Shown: positions 1-7,797 of the stretch, piece by piece
How positions within the stretch are numbered: position 1 is the stretch's first letter
Layout: every line of letters starts with the position of its first letter
Origin: Rhodospirillaceae bacterium UBA6608
GTDB lineage: Bacteria > Pseudomonadota > Alphaproteobacteria > Rhodospirillales_A > Casp-alpha2
Reading direction: 5' to 3'
DNA length: 29,716 nucleotides
NCBI GenBank assembly: GCA_002433335.1
Contig: DJHY01000308.1
Span: forward strand, 1 to 29,716
Translations under genes and position numbers: made by a program
The notes under the pieces: model-generated
Told to the model about the DNA's origin: nothing
What the model saw: the letters and a program-made list of their open reading frames with translations, nothing else
Database searches by the model: none

Positions 1-273
1 GCCGATACCGGCATCGGCATGGACGAAGAAGAATTGGAGATCGCCATGTCCCGGTTCGGACAGGTCGCCCACCATATGACCCGCGATCATCAGGGTACGG
101 GTTTGGGCCTCCCGCTGGTCATCGAATTGGCGAAAATCCACGACGCGACGATTGAGGTCAGCAGCGCCCGGGGCAAAGGCACGCGGGTGACCATCGATTT
201 CCCGCCATCCCGTGTGATTGACGCGGCATCCGCACGCGTCCCCCAAGAGAAACCCCGGCTGACCGTCGTCTGA
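1..273 (+). CDS. Sensor histidine kinase, C-terminal ATP-binding part (5' end outside window)
   Basis: Only the last 90 residues of this protein lie in the window; the frame is open from base 1 to a TGA at 271-273. It shows the ATP-binding boxes of a histidine kinase in order: the G1 box (DTGIGM, residues 2-7 of the fragment), an F box around RFGQV, and the G2 box (GTGLGLPLV). The combination FGQV followed by a short basic stretch and GTGLGLPL resembles PleC/DivJ-type kinases of alphaproteobacteria. The kinase would autophosphorylate a histidine upstream and pass the phosphate to a response regulator. The sensor and histidine domains cannot be seen, so the signal is unknown. A tail of about 20 residues after the fold (RVIDAASARVPQEK) is low in complexity. 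Bases 274-443 contain no gene; only a weak GC hairpin (281-306) without a T tract is visible. Confidence 0.93.
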   Translation, partial: ADTGIGMDEEELEIAMSRFGQVAHHMTRDHQGTGLGLPLVIELAKIHDATIEVSSARGKGTRVTIDFPPSRVIDAASARVPQEKPRLTVV

Positions 274-443
274 TAGAAAACGGGGCAGCTTGCTGGGCGC
301 GCCCCGGGTCCACTATCATACCCTCGGCAAACACCGATCTTCTTCTGTTCGGACAAAATCAAACGACAAAACGCATTCCGGCTATCCGCCGCGGGCCCCG
401 CCATGGTCACGACGGCAGAAGGACAGCCGCGGGAGGATATATT

Positions 444-1325
444 ATGAATTTGGGATACATCGGACTTGGCATGATGGGCGGCGCGTTGGCGCGGCGGCTG
501 ATGCGGGAACATCGCCTGCGGGTGTTCGACCTGAACCCAGCCGCCACGGCAACCTTCGCCGGTGAAGGCGCGCAGCCCGTGCAGGACCCGGCGTCATTGG
601 CGCGGGAATGCGACATCATCCTGACCTGCCTGCCGACCTCAACCGAAGTCCGGCAGGCGATTTTCGGCCCCGGCGGGCTGGCCGAAGGGTTGGAGCCCGG
701 CAAGCTGATCGTCGACCAAACGACGGGCGATCCCAACGAAACCCGCGCCATGGCGGCGGAGCTGGCGGAAAAGGGTATCGGCCTGATCGATGCGCCCGTA
801 TCGGGCGGACCGCACGGCGCGGAAGCCGGAACCATCGCCATCATGGCGGGCGGGTCCAAGGAACAGTTCGATAAGGTTCTCCCCTATCTGGAAACCATCA
901 GCCCCAACATCTTTCACTGCGGCGATGTCGGCGCGGGCCATACCATGAAGCTGGTCAACAACGTGACCAGTGCGTCGATCCGCGTTGCGACCTTCGAGGC
1001 CGTGACCATGGGCATCAAGAACGGCCTGACCCTGGACACCATGATCGAGGTTCTGAGCAAGGGATCTGGGCAGAGCAACGCGTCGAAGATTTCCCTGCCG
1101 CGCATCCGCGACCGCGCGCCGGGCACCTTCACCATGGAGTTGATGCACAAGGACGTGCGCCTTGCCTGCCAGTTGGGCAACGATTCAGGTGTGCCGATGA
1201 TGGCCTCGGCGCTGACCCGGGAATTTTTCCAAACCGCGATGCAGATGCTGGGCCCCAAAGCCAGTTGCGACGACGTCATCAAAGTGATGGAACGCAACGC
1301 CGGGCTGACGTTCATCGACGACTGA
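444..1325 (+). CDS. NAD(P)-dependent oxidoreductase, 3-hydroxyisobutyrate dehydrogenase family
   Basis: This 293-residue protein is a beta-hydroxyacid dehydrogenase, oxidising a 3-hydroxy acid (3-hydroxyisobutyrate, tartronate semialdehyde or a relative) with NAD(P). The Rossmann fingerprint GLGMMG (residues 7-12) starts the protein, the substrate-binding DAPVSGG lies at 117-123, and the catalytic lysine is probably K169 in GAGHTMKLVNN with N173 nearby. Length is normal for the family. The ATG at 444 follows a good ribosome-binding site (GGGAGG, about 431-436). The gene stands alone between the kinase and the convergent DUF1178 gene, so context does not fix the substrate. Succinic semialdehyde reductase or 2-hydroxy-3-oxopropionate reductase are equally possible. 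Confidence 0.93.
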   Translation: MNLGYIGLGMMGGALARRLMREHRLRVFDLNPAATATFAGEGAQPVQDPASLARECDIILTCLPTSTEVRQAIFGPGGLAEGLEPGKLIVDQTTGDPNETRAMAAELAEKGIGLIDAPVSGGPHGAEAGTIAIMAGGSKEQFDKVLPYLETISPNIFHCGDVGAGHTMKLVNNVTSASIRVATFEAVTMGIKNGLTLDTMIEVLSKGSGQSNASKISLPRIRDRAPGTFTMELMHKDVRLACQLGNDSGVPMMASALTREFFQTAMQMLGPKASCDDVIKVMERNAGLTFIDD

Positions 1326-1377
1326 AAATTCGGAGACCGGGATTAAGCCGGAGGATCGGCGCGAGAAGAAGGCGGGA

Positions 1378-1809
1378 TCAGTTGTCGCGACGTTGGCGGC
1401 GACCCGGAAGACGGATGAAGTCGATGCCTTCGTCTTCCAATTCCGCCGCTTCGTCGTCACTGGCTTCGCCAAAAATGCCGCGTTCCTCGGCATCGCCATA
1501 GTGAATGGCGCGGGCTTCGTCGGCAAATTGGTCGCCGACGTATTCGCATTCCTGCTCGACCGTGTCCTGCAGCTTGCCGACGGCGGCCAGGATGCGGCGG
1601 GCCACTTCCTGCGCCTTGGCTTCGGCGAATTTATCCGTCCCGGCGGACGAAACGATCCCCGGCGCCATGATCGCCTTGGTCACATCGACGTCGCCACAAT
1701 GGGGACAGGTCACCTGTTGCCGCTTGACCTGCCGGTCATAGCTGGCACCGTCCCGAAACCAGGCGTCGAACTCGTGGTCCTGGCTGCAAATCAGACGATA
1801 ACGGATCAT
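1378..1809 (-). CDS. DUF1178 family protein
   Basis: This is a 143-residue protein of the uncharacterised DUF1178 family, common in alphaproteobacteria. The N-terminus MIRYRLICSQDHEF, followed by QVTCPHCG, puts Cys8, His12, Cys35 and Cys38 in a zinc-ribbon-like arrangement. The middle is helical and the C-terminus is strongly acidic (EASDDEAAELEDEG) before a basic end. The ATG at 1809 was chosen because the family begins with MI-Y-L-C. An open frame upstream adds 22 residues that do not resemble the family. The function is unknown; metal binding is inferred only from the cysteines. In many alphaproteobacteria, as I recall, this gene lies beside grxC and the nitrilase-family gene; here those genes are about 5 kb away. 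Confidence 0.9.
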   Translation of the reverse strand: MIRYRLICSQDHEFDAWFRDGASYDRQVKRQQVTCPHCGDVDVTKAIMAPGIVSSAGTDKFAEAKAQEVARRILAAVGKLQDTVEQECEYVGDQFADEARAIHYGDAEERGIFGEASDDEAAELEDEGIDFIRLPGRRQRRDN

Positions 1810-1901
1810 CGCGCAGACTCTAATTTTCCGTAGCAAAACCGCCCGCCGGAAAAGCTGACCGCCACCTAAGGCCATGAGTCAGAAGGCTTTCCGGAGCCGC
1901 G

Positions 1902-1930
1902 AACGCCTGTTATAGGCGCTTTAACGCCTG
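1902..1930. repeat. Repeated AACGCCTG half-sites, possible operator
   Basis: AACGCCTG occurs at 1902-1909 and again at 1923-1930, exactly 21 bp (two helical turns) apart, with an inverted AGGCG at 1914-1918 between them. The first copy and the inverted copy form a small stem (CGCCT, loop GTTAT, AGGCG). It lies in the 185-bp gap between the divergent DUF1178 and methyltransferase genes, the expected place for a regulator site. No recognised regulator consensus matches, and chance cannot be excluded. Confidence 0.3.
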
Positions 1931-1994
1931 AAACATAGTATGAAACGCTTAATAAAACCCGAATCAGACAACCGGATATCCAGGCCTTTTCGCC

Positions 1995-2600
1995 ATGTCA
2001 GACGCCGCCCATCACCTGAAATTCAAAACCCCGTCGTCCTGGATCACGCGGTTCGCCCCCCTGGTGCGGATGGACGGCACCAGCGGCGGCAGGGTGCTGG
2101 ACGTCGCCGCCGGGGGCGGCCGCCATGCCCGCCATTTTCTGGGGCGCGGCCATCCGATCACGGCGGTCGACCAGAATATCTCGGCCCTGACCGACCTGAG
2201 CTCCGAAGCCGCCGCAGAGGTTGTCGAAATCGACCTGGAAGACGGCAAACCCTGGCCCTTCGCGGATCGGCAGTTCGCCGCCATCGTGGTCAGCAACTAT
2301 CTGTTTCGCCCGCATTTCGACGGATTGATCGGCTCGCTGGAGCCGGGCGGTGTGTTGCTTTACGAGACTTTCGCGCGCGGCAACGAAGCCTTCGGGCGGC
2401 CCCGCAATCCGGATCACCTGCTGAAATCGGGTGAGCTTCTGGAACTGGTTCAGGGCCGTTTGCAGGTCGTGGCCTTTGAATCCGGCATCACCGACGAAGC
2501 GCCCCCGGGGGTCAAGCAACGCATCTGCGCGGTCAACGACTTGGCCCACAATCTCCGCGACGACGGCGGGCCGCAGCCGCATCCCCTCGCCCCCGCATAA
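1995..2600 (+). CDS. Class I SAM-dependent methyltransferase
   Basis: This 201-residue protein is a seven-strand SAM-dependent methyltransferase. Motif I is VLDVAAGGGRHARHF (34-48), and the acidic end of strand beta-2 is TAVDQN (D59), expected to bind the SAM ribose. Further on there is IVVSNYLFRPHF in the motif IV region and LEPGGVLLYETF, a typical post-motif strand. The GGGRHA form is found in small tellurite-resistance/TehB-like and related enzymes, but the substrate cannot be read from sequence. ATG 1995 has no strong ribosome-binding site. It ends three bases before the stop of the convergent LysR gene, so the two genes are packed tail to tail. Confidence 0.85.
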   Translation: MSDAAHHLKFKTPSSWITRFAPLVRMDGTSGGRVLDVAAGGGRHARHFLGRGHPITAVDQNISALTDLSSEAAAEVVEIDLEDGKPWPFADRQFAAIVVSNYLFRPHFDGLIGSLEPGGVLLYETFARGNEAFGRPRNPDHLLKSGELLELVQGRLQVVAFESGITDEAPPGVKQRICAVNDLAHNLRDDGGPQPHPLAPA

Positions 2601-2603
2601 CGA

Positions 2604-3500
2604 CTAGGCCGCAAAGGCGGTCAGATGGGCGTCCAACAGGTCGATGAACGCGGCCTCGCGCTCGCCCAGGGGCCGCGCCGCCGGATAGATCGCCCGCAGT
2701 TCATACCGCACCGACGGCGCGAACGGGCGCAGCACCACGCCCCGCCCGGCATTGGCCCGCGCGGTCAGTGGATCGAGCACCCCGACCCCGACCCCATCGG
2801 CGATCAACGGACAAAGAGCCGCGGAAAAGGTGGATTCGAACACGGTGTTGACCGTTACCCCCGCCGCCGCCATCGCCGCCAGGAACTGCTGCTGCACCGG
2901 GCTATAATCGGACAGCACCAATAACGGCAGACCATCCAGGTCCTTTGGCACGATGACGTCCTTAGCGCTCAGGGCGTGGCCCTCGGGCAGGACGCAAAGC
3001 GCGTCGTGAACCGGCAGCGCCCGCGTTACCACGCCCGGCGCTTCGGCCGGCACCACGGCGAACCCCACGTCGCATTGCTGCATGGCGACCAGGTCCAGAA
3101 CCTCGGGCGAGGTTCCCGTTTTCATCGACAGGGCGACTCCCGGCCAAGCTTCGTGAAAGGCGCGGATGACAGGCGGTAGACCGAAGAACGACGGCGCCAA
3201 TGAAGCCGCGATGCGCAATTCGCCCTGCCGCCGCTGGCGCAGGTCAGCCGCCGCCCGGGCGACCCGGTCGAGGCCGTGGAAGCTGCGCTCGACCTCGCGA
3301 AACAACGCGACCGCGTCCGGCGTCGCCACCACCCGGCCGCCGACCCGTTCGAACAACGGCAGGCCGATTTCAGCCTCAAGGTCGCGGATCAGGCGGCTGA
3401 CTGCCGGCTGGGTGATGCCCATCAGGCTTCCGGCGGCTGTCATGCTGCCGGTCTGGAACACGGCGCGGAAAGCTTCGACCTGTCGCAAATTCAAGCGCAT
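2604..3500 (-). CDS. LysR-family transcriptional regulator
   Basis: This 298-residue regulator has the LysR N-terminal winged helix-turn-helix (residues 3-60: LRQVEAFRAVFQTGSMTAAG, then ITQPAVSRLIRDLE and LPLFER) followed by a periplasmic-binding-protein-like effector domain (about 90-295). It is transcribed away from the TfdA-like dioxygenase gene. By the usual LysR arrangement it would sense a substrate or product of that enzyme and control both promoters. ATG 3500 has no visible ribosome-binding site and lies in an AT-rich stretch with two dyads (3513-3538). The effector is unknown; family members with this N-terminus regulate amino-acid, opine and aromatic catabolism. Confidence 0.93.
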   Translation of the reverse strand: MRLNLRQVEAFRAVFQTGSMTAAGSLMGITQPAVSRLIRDLEAEIGLPLFERVGGRVVATPDAVALFREVERSFHGLDRVARAAADLRQRRQGELRIAASLAPSFFGLPPVIRAFHEAWPGVALSMKTGTSPEVLDLVAMQQCDVGFAVVPAEAPGVVTRALPVHDALCVLPEGHALSAKDVIVPKDLDGLPLLVLSDYSPVQQQFLAAMAAAGVTVNTVFESTFSAALCPLIADGVGVGVLDPLTARANAGRGVVLRPFAPSVRYELRAIYPAARPLGEREAAFIDLLDAHLTAFAA

Positions 3501-3512
3501 ACAATCTAAACC

Positions 3513-3538
3513 ATAACATTTGGTTATTAGTAACTAAT
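3513..3538. promoter_or_regulatory. Two adjoining dyads upstream of lysR/dioxygenase, LysR-type operator
   Basis: ATAAC-N5-GTTAT at 3513-3527 is a perfect inverted repeat containing the LysR core T-N11-A (T3514, A3526). Overlapping its end, ATTAGT-A-ACTAAT at 3526-3538 is a second perfect inverted repeat. The site begins 13 bp upstream of the lysR start, in an AT-rich patch of an otherwise GC-rich window, and about 107 bp before the dioxygenase start. Position and symmetry fit autoregulation by the LysR protein, which is inference. The rest of the 144-bp intergenic space holds the AAGGAG ribosome-binding site (3632-3637) for the dioxygenase. Confidence 0.6.
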
Positions 3539-3644
3539 ATTATGAATTCGACATTATCCAGGCACCGCTGTCAAACTTGGTTTTCAGACGCCGCGAAACA
3601 ACAACAGCGGCGCACCAGGAAACGCCAATCCAAGGAGCCGCACC

Positions 3645-4535
3645 ATGGCCATCACCGTCAAATTGATGCACCCCCTGTTCGTGGGCGAGGTGCAGGACGT
3701 CGATCTGTCGCAACCGATGAGCGACGAGACCTTCGCCGAAATCCAAAAAGCCATCGACGATAACGCCGTCCTGGTCTTTCACGGCCCGAAGCTGGACGAG
3801 GACCAACAGGCAACCTTCGCCGAGCGCTTCGGCCCGCTGTACGACGACAACCGGATCATCAAGACCGGCTCGAAACAGCGGATCGGTCCCAAGCTGGTCG
3901 ATATCTCGAACATCAACGAAAACAACGAGACGATGGAGCGCGACGACCGCCGCCGCATCTTCGGCCTGGCCAATCAGCTGTGGCACACCGATGCATCGTT
4001 CAAAAAAGTGACGGCGAAATATTCCCTGCTGCATGCCCATACGGTCGTGCCCGAAGGGGGTGAGACGCAATACACCGACATGCGCGCCGCCTATGATGCC
4101 CTGCCGCAGAAAACCAAGGATCTGATCGAAGACTTGGAAGCCGAACATTGCATCGCCACTTCGCGCGAAAAGCTGGGCTTCTCCAATTTTTCGGAAGAGG
4201 AACGCAAGGCCCTGCCGCCGGTCCATCACGGGCTGGTTCGGGTCAATCCGGCGAACGGGCGCAAGGCGCTGTATCTGGCATCCCATGCATCGCACATCGT
4301 CGGCTGGCCGGTGCCCGAGGGCCGCATGCTGATCCGCGACCTGATGGAACACGCGACCCAGCCGCAGTTCGTTCACACCCATCATTGGCAGGTCGGTGAC
4401 CTGGTGATCTGGGACAACCGCGCGACCATGCACCGCGCGCGGCCGTTCGACCTGGACCAATACAAGCGCGACATGCGCCGGGCCACGGTCATGGACCCCG
4501 ATTACATGGAATCCGCCGCCCAGAAATCCGCTTAA
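3645..4535 (+). CDS. TfdA/TauD-family 2-oxoglutarate-dependent dioxygenase, TfdA-like
   Basis: This 296-residue Fe(II)/2-oxoglutarate dioxygenase couples decarboxylation of 2-oxoglutarate to hydroxylation of a substrate. The predicted iron ligands are H114 and D116 (LWHTDASF) and H263 (TMHRARPFD). T141 in GGETQ and an arginine in KRDMRRATV (275-279) would hold 2-oxoglutarate. Length, the block DMRAAYDALP, the HASH motif (213-216), HATQ-QFV and VGDLVIWDNR all resemble 2,4-dichlorophenoxyacetate dioxygenase TfdA more than taurine dioxygenase TauD. This judgement is from remembered family sequences. The natural substrate may be a phenoxy- or aryloxyalkanoate or an unrelated carboxylate or sulfonate. 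AAGGAG at 3632-3637, seven bases before ATG, supports the start. It is divergent from a LysR gene that probably controls it. Confidence 0.93.
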   Translation: MAITVKLMHPLFVGEVQDVDLSQPMSDETFAEIQKAIDDNAVLVFHGPKLDEDQQATFAERFGPLYDDNRIIKTGSKQRIGPKLVDISNINENNETMERDDRRRIFGLANQLWHTDASFKKVTAKYSLLHAHTVVPEGGETQYTDMRAAYDALPQKTKDLIEDLEAEHCIATSREKLGFSNFSEEERKALPPVHHGLVRVNPANGRKALYLASHASHIVGWPVPEGRMLIRDLMEHATQPQFVHTHHWQVGDLVIWDNRATMHRARPFDLDQYKRDMRRATVMDPDYMESAAQKSA

Positions 4536-4583
4536 AGGTCCCTACCCGACTTCCGCATTTTCAATCCGTGTCCCCCACGGTTG

Positions 4584-4617
4584 CGGGGCCGCCCCGAAAT
4601 GGGACGGCCCCGTCTTT
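4584..4617 (+). terminator. Rho-independent terminator after the dioxygenase gene
   Basis: A 12-bp stem with one mismatch (4584-4595 with 4601-4612), loop GAAAT, is followed by TCTTT. It lies 48 bp after the dioxygenase stop and before the next gene, so it closes a one-gene transcript. Confidence 0.75.
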
Positions 4618-4682
4618 GTGCCCGTAAAAGAGGGGGATGCAGCCCGGTTTTCTGTTAGTTGCATGGTAACACCCTTTCAGGC

Positions 4683-5303
4683 ATGATCGCCGGGTTAAGG
4701 GACCTGAAGAGGAAACCAGGGGTTTTGGCGACACCCGCGTTCAAACTCGGATCATGGCGCTTGTCGGCCGCGGCTGGAATGGCCGCGCTGGCGGCAATCG
4801 CCTGCACCCCCGACAAGGCCCAGGCGGCCTGCGTCGCGGCGGCCGATTTCGACGGCGTGCGTCTTCCCACTTCCTGCCTTAGCCCGACCGAAACCCGCGT
4901 CGTGCGCCTGCGCATGTTCCGGGCCGATCTGGCCGTGGCCGCGCTGAGCTGCCATCAACAGACCCAGTACAACAATCTGGTGACCCGTCATCAGGACGAA
5001 TTGGTTCGTCAGGGCCAGGCCCTGCGCGCCCTGTTCCAGCGCATTCATCATGCGAATGCGGAACGGGAACTGAACCGCTTCATCACGCATCTGGCCAACC
5101 GGGCGTCGCTGAAGCGGCTGGAACAGCCCCGCTATTGCCAGGACATGAACCGCGTCTTCCAGGAAGCGCAGGCCCAGCCTCGCCAAGGGCTGATGGCCTA
5201 TGTTCAGGCCCGCACCCTGCAGGGCGAACCGGTGCGTCATTTGGCCGCCATGGACACCGCCGCGGGCGACAAGCCCAGCAAGCGCCCCGTCCTCGAAGAC
5301 TGA
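4683..5303 (+). CDS. Exported protein of unknown function
   Basis: I cannot name this protein. From ATG 4683 it has 206 residues. Its N-terminus is basic (DLKRKPG, GSWR), followed by a hydrophobic Ala-rich stretch (about 29-41) and AQA-A near residue 48, a plausible signal-peptidase I site. IAC at 39-41 is only a poor lipobox. The mature part is mostly helical and Arg/Gln-rich (FRADLAVAALSCHQQTQYNN, then RQGQALRALFQRIHHANAERELN). Four cysteines after the cleavage site could form two disulfides in the periplasm. A TTG at 4659 would add eight residues; neither start has a strong ribosome-binding site. The gene is monocistronic between two terminators. Confidence 0.8.
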   Translation: MIAGLRDLKRKPGVLATPAFKLGSWRLSAAAGMAALAAIACTPDKAQAACVAAADFDGVRLPTSCLSPTETRVVRLRMFRADLAVAALSCHQQTQYNNLVTRHQDELVRQGQALRALFQRIHHANAERELNRFITHLANRASLKRLEQPRYCQDMNRVFQEAQAQPRQGLMAYVQARTLQGEPVRHLAAMDTAAGDKPSKRPVLED

Positions 5304-5373
5304 TCTATTCCAACATCTGAATATCGAACGGGCTGACTCTTGGCCCCGTCGTGCCTGCCTGCGCGCGGACATG

Positions 5374-5409
5374 AAAAAGCCGCCGGAACGATCGCCCCGG
5401 CGGCTTTTT
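5374..5409. terminator. Bidirectional rho-independent terminator
   Basis: A perfect 13-bp stem (5374-5386 with 5397-5409) has A5 on its left edge and T5 on its right, with a 10-base loop. Both strands therefore read as GC stem plus T tract. It sits between the convergent exported-protein and OmpA-like genes and would stop transcription from both sides. Confidence 0.92.
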
Positions 5410-5432
5410 CGTATCTTTGATGCGTGGCGACC

Positions 5433-6500
5433 TTACTGGTTCAAGATGATCTCCACACGCCGGTTCTGCGGCTCGCGCACACCGTCGGGCGTCGCCACCA
5501 GGGGCTCGCGCTCGCCTTTCCAGCGAACAACGATCTCACCGGCGGGAATGCCCAGGCGGTTCAATTCGGCCTTCACCGCTTCGGCGCGGCGCTTCGACAG
5601 GCGCAGGTTATAGGCATCGGTTCCCGAACGGTCGGCGTGACCGGTGGTTTCGATCCGCGTCACCTTCATCGACGTGCTCGCCTTGGCGGCGGCATTGATG
5701 ATTGCGCGGGCGTCGGCGGTCAGGTCCGCCTTGTCCCAATCGAAGAACACCAGGAAGTTCCGCGGCGCTTCCGGCGCGGGGGCCGGCTTGGCGACCGGCG
5801 CGGGGGCCGGGGCCTGCACGGGAACGGGTTTCGGTTCAACCTTGGGCGCCGGGGCCGGCGCGCCGAACGACCAACGCAAGCCGACCATGATCCGGTGTTC
5901 GCCGGAGTCGGCTTCCACGTTCACGCCGGAATCGGTCCGCAGGTCGCGGTCGCCCGTGCCGACATAGCGATATTCGGTGAACAGGCCCAAGGCGTCGTCG
6001 ATCTTATAGGTCACGCCCGCGATCCCCTGATAAGCGAACACGTGGTCGCTATGGGTGATACGCGAACCGCCGACCGGCGACAGGTCGTCGAAATCGACCA
6101 CCGCACCGCCGATACCGGCGCCGACATAGGGCGTCCATTTGCTGGAGTTCTTGAAGTCGTAGTAGCCGTTGAACATCAGCCCGAACATGGAGGTTTCACC
6201 CGTCCCGTTCGTGCCGGAGAACGAATCCACATCGGCGTTGCTGTACGAGAGCTCGGCCTCGCCGCGCCAATTGTTGAAGAACGTCGTGCCCAGCGCCAGC
6301 GCCCCGGCAAAGCCCGGATCCGATTCCTGGGTGGTATCGATGCCCGATCCCTTAATGTCCCAGTCGCGCGGCAGCGTCAGGCCCAGCGCGCCAGAAACGT
6401 ACGGGCCCGGCGATTGGGCCTGGGCCTCGGACGACGGCGTGGTCGCGGTTACGGCAAAGGCCGCGATCGCCATCGCGCCGGCGGCCAGAATCTTGATCAT
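5433..6500 (-). CDS. OmpA-family outer membrane protein (beta-barrel plus peptidoglycan-binding domain)
   Basis: This is a 355-residue protein from ATG 6500. A signal peptide (MIKILAAGAMAIAAFAV, cleavage near AQA-Q) leads into an outer-membrane beta-barrel of the OmpA/Omp25 type (about 35-205, ending in the barrel-like strand HRIMVGLRWSF). A linker of repeated Ala-Pro and Val-Pro follows (about 207-238), then an OmpA C-terminal domain (about 240-355). That domain has TGHADRSGTDAYNLRLSKRR, where the Asp and Arg are the diaminopimelate-binding residues. It should tether the outer membrane to peptidoglycan. Upstream in-frame GTG/TTG codons (6509-6521) are possible starts. A TATACT box (minus strand, 6555-6560) may be its -10. 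It ends against the bidirectional terminator at 5374-5409. Confidence 0.95.
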   Translation of the reverse strand: MIKILAAGAMAIAAFAVTATTPSSEAQAQSPGPYVSGALGLTLPRDWDIKGSGIDTTQESDPGFAGALALGTTFFNNWRGEAELSYSNADVDSFSGTNGTGETSMFGLMFNGYYDFKNSSKWTPYVGAGIGGAVVDFDDLSPVGGSRITHSDHVFAYQGIAGVTYKIDDALGLFTEYRYVGTGDRDLRTDSGVNVEADSGEHRIMVGLRWSFGAPAPAPKVEPKPVPVQAPAPAPVAKPAPAPEAPRNFLVFFDWDKADLTADARAIINAAAKASTSMKVTRIETTGHADRSGTDAYNLRLSKRRAEAVKAELNRLGIPAGEIVVRWKGEREPLVATPDGVREPQNRRVEIILNQ

Positions 6501-6627
6501 TTTCTGCACGTTATCCACCAAACTTTCGGTTCTGTGGTGCTGCTTTCGCAGCGCAGTATAGCCGATCCGCTAAAGCCGCGCCGCAACTATTCGATAATTT
6601 TCCGACCGGATTTACGCCCCGGCAAAA

Positions 6628-7464
6628 CTACCCTGCCGGAGAGTCAAACGCCCGATCATGGCGCAAGGAAGGCACTTTTCCCCGCGCTTCATCGACACGG
6701 GCCAAGTCGATTTCGGCCAGGACGATGCCCGGCTCTTCGCCGCCGTCGGCGATGACCTCGCCCCAGGGATCGACGACCAGGGAATGGCCATAGGTCTTGC
6801 GCCCGTCCATGTGCACGCCGGTCTGCGCCGGGGCGAACACGAAGCAACCATTTTCGATCGCCCGCGCGCGCAGCAGCACATGCCAATGGGCGCGCCCCGT
6901 CGGTCGGGTGAACGACGCGGGCGCGGCCAGCATGACCGCCCCGGCCTTGGCCAGTTCGCGATACAGATAAGGGAACCGCATGTCGTAGCAGATGCTCAGG
7001 CCTAATTTGCCCCAGGGCGTATCGGCGACCACGGCCTGCGTGCCCGGCTCGTAATTCTTGCTCTCGCGGTAGCTTTCGCCGTTTTCCAGGTCCACGTCGA
7101 ACATGTGGATCTTGTCGTAGGTGGTGACGACCTCGCCCTTGTCGGAGATCAGCACCGCCCGGTTGGCGAACTTGCGTTCGGCGGTCTCGTGTTCGACCAC
7201 CATCGAGCCGATCAACACCCAGACCCCGTTGTCCCGCGCCGCCGCCTTGAACCGCGGCAAGTTGGCATCGGCCTCGTAGCCCGTGACCTTGGGGGCCACG
7301 TTCTTGGCCCCGGTCTCGACCAGGGTCACGACCTCGGGGAACATCACGAAGTCCGCGCCCTTGTCGGCGGCTTCCTTGATCCGCGCGACGATCATGTCGC
7401 CATTCGCGGCGGGGTCGTTGCCCGAATTGGTCTGAACCAGGGCAAGGGTAAAGGTAGTGCTCAT
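6628..7464 (-). CDS. Carbon-nitrogen hydrolase (nitrilase superfamily, Nit1/Nit2-like)
   Basis: This 278-residue amidase has the Glu-Lys-Cys triad of the nitrilase superfamily: E44 in MFPEVV, K118 in YDKIHMFDVDL, and C159 in GLSICYDMRFPYLYR. The KIHMFDVD form is typical of the Nit branch, which includes deaminated-glutathione amidase and omega-amidase. The neighbouring glutaredoxin gene, 28 bp upstream, fits a glutathione-related repair role, but that is inference. The ATG at 7464 is well supported because the protein starts directly at the first strand. It is the last gene of the comF-grxC-nitrilase group on the minus strand. The 127 bp between it and the OmpA start hold only that gene's likely promoter and a short CCGGCA/TGCCGG dyad over this gene's stop. 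Confidence 0.93.
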   Translation of the reverse strand: MSTTFTLALVQTNSGNDPAANGDMIVARIKEAADKGADFVMFPEVVTLVETGAKNVAPKVTGYEADANLPRFKAAARDNGVWVLIGSMVVEHETAERKFANRAVLISDKGEVVTTYDKIHMFDVDLENGESYRESKNYEPGTQAVVADTPWGKLGLSICYDMRFPYLYRELAKAGAVMLAAPASFTRPTGRAHWHVLLRARAIENGCFVFAPAQTGVHMDGRKTYGHSLVVDPWGEVIADGGEEPGIVLAEIDLARVDEARGKVPSLRHDRAFDSPAG

Positions 7465-7492
7465 CGATCAGCGCTTTCGGTGTGTCGGAACC

Positions 7493-7756
7493 TCAGGCGA
7501 GGCCCAGTTTGCCGTCCAGTTCGCCCTTGGCGTCGAGACGATGGATGCCGTCGCAATCGCCGATATGGGCGCCGTCGGCGAAAATCTGCGGGACGGTCGA
7601 GGCACCACCGGCGCGGGCGGCCATTTCCTGGCGCTTGCCGGGGATCGTCGTCACGTCGATCTCTTCAAAGTCGATGCCCTTGGAACTCAACAGGCTCTTG
7701 GCCCGGTGGCAATAGGGGCAGAAGGGGCTGGTGTAGATTTCGATTTTCTTGGTCAC
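7493..7756 (-). CDS. grxC: Glutaredoxin 3
   Basis: This 87-residue dithiol glutaredoxin reduces protein disulfides and glutathione mixed disulfides in the cytoplasm. The active site CPYC is at residues 13-16, the cis-proline loop is TVPQIF, and the glutathione-binding turn is GDCDGIHRLD. Length and order match GrxC exactly. It lies between comF (76 bp upstream) and the nitrilase gene (28 bp downstream) on the same strand, so it is probably cotranscribed with the latter. Confidence 0.96.
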   Translation of the reverse strand: MTKKIEIYTSPFCPYCHRAKSLLSSKGIDFEEIDVTTIPGKRQEMAARAGGASTVPQIFADGAHIGDCDGIHRLDAKGELDGKLGLA

Positions 7757-7797
7757 GTCGGCCGTTCCGGTCGGTTGCGGGAGAATTCGTAGGCTCT

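Noticed and set aside
281..306. CGGGGC/GCCCCG hairpin after the kinase gene
   Set aside because: A six-base stem with a 14-base loop and no T tract is too weak to call a terminator.
3540..4460. Minus-strand open frame of 306 codons
   Set aside because: It is antisense to the TfdA-like dioxygenase and has no recognisable motif.
5424..6755. Long plus-strand open frame (443 codons) over the OmpA-like gene
   Set aside because: It is antisense to a clear OmpA-family protein; its translation is Arg/Gly-rich with no domain, which is usual for the opposite strand of GC-rich genes.
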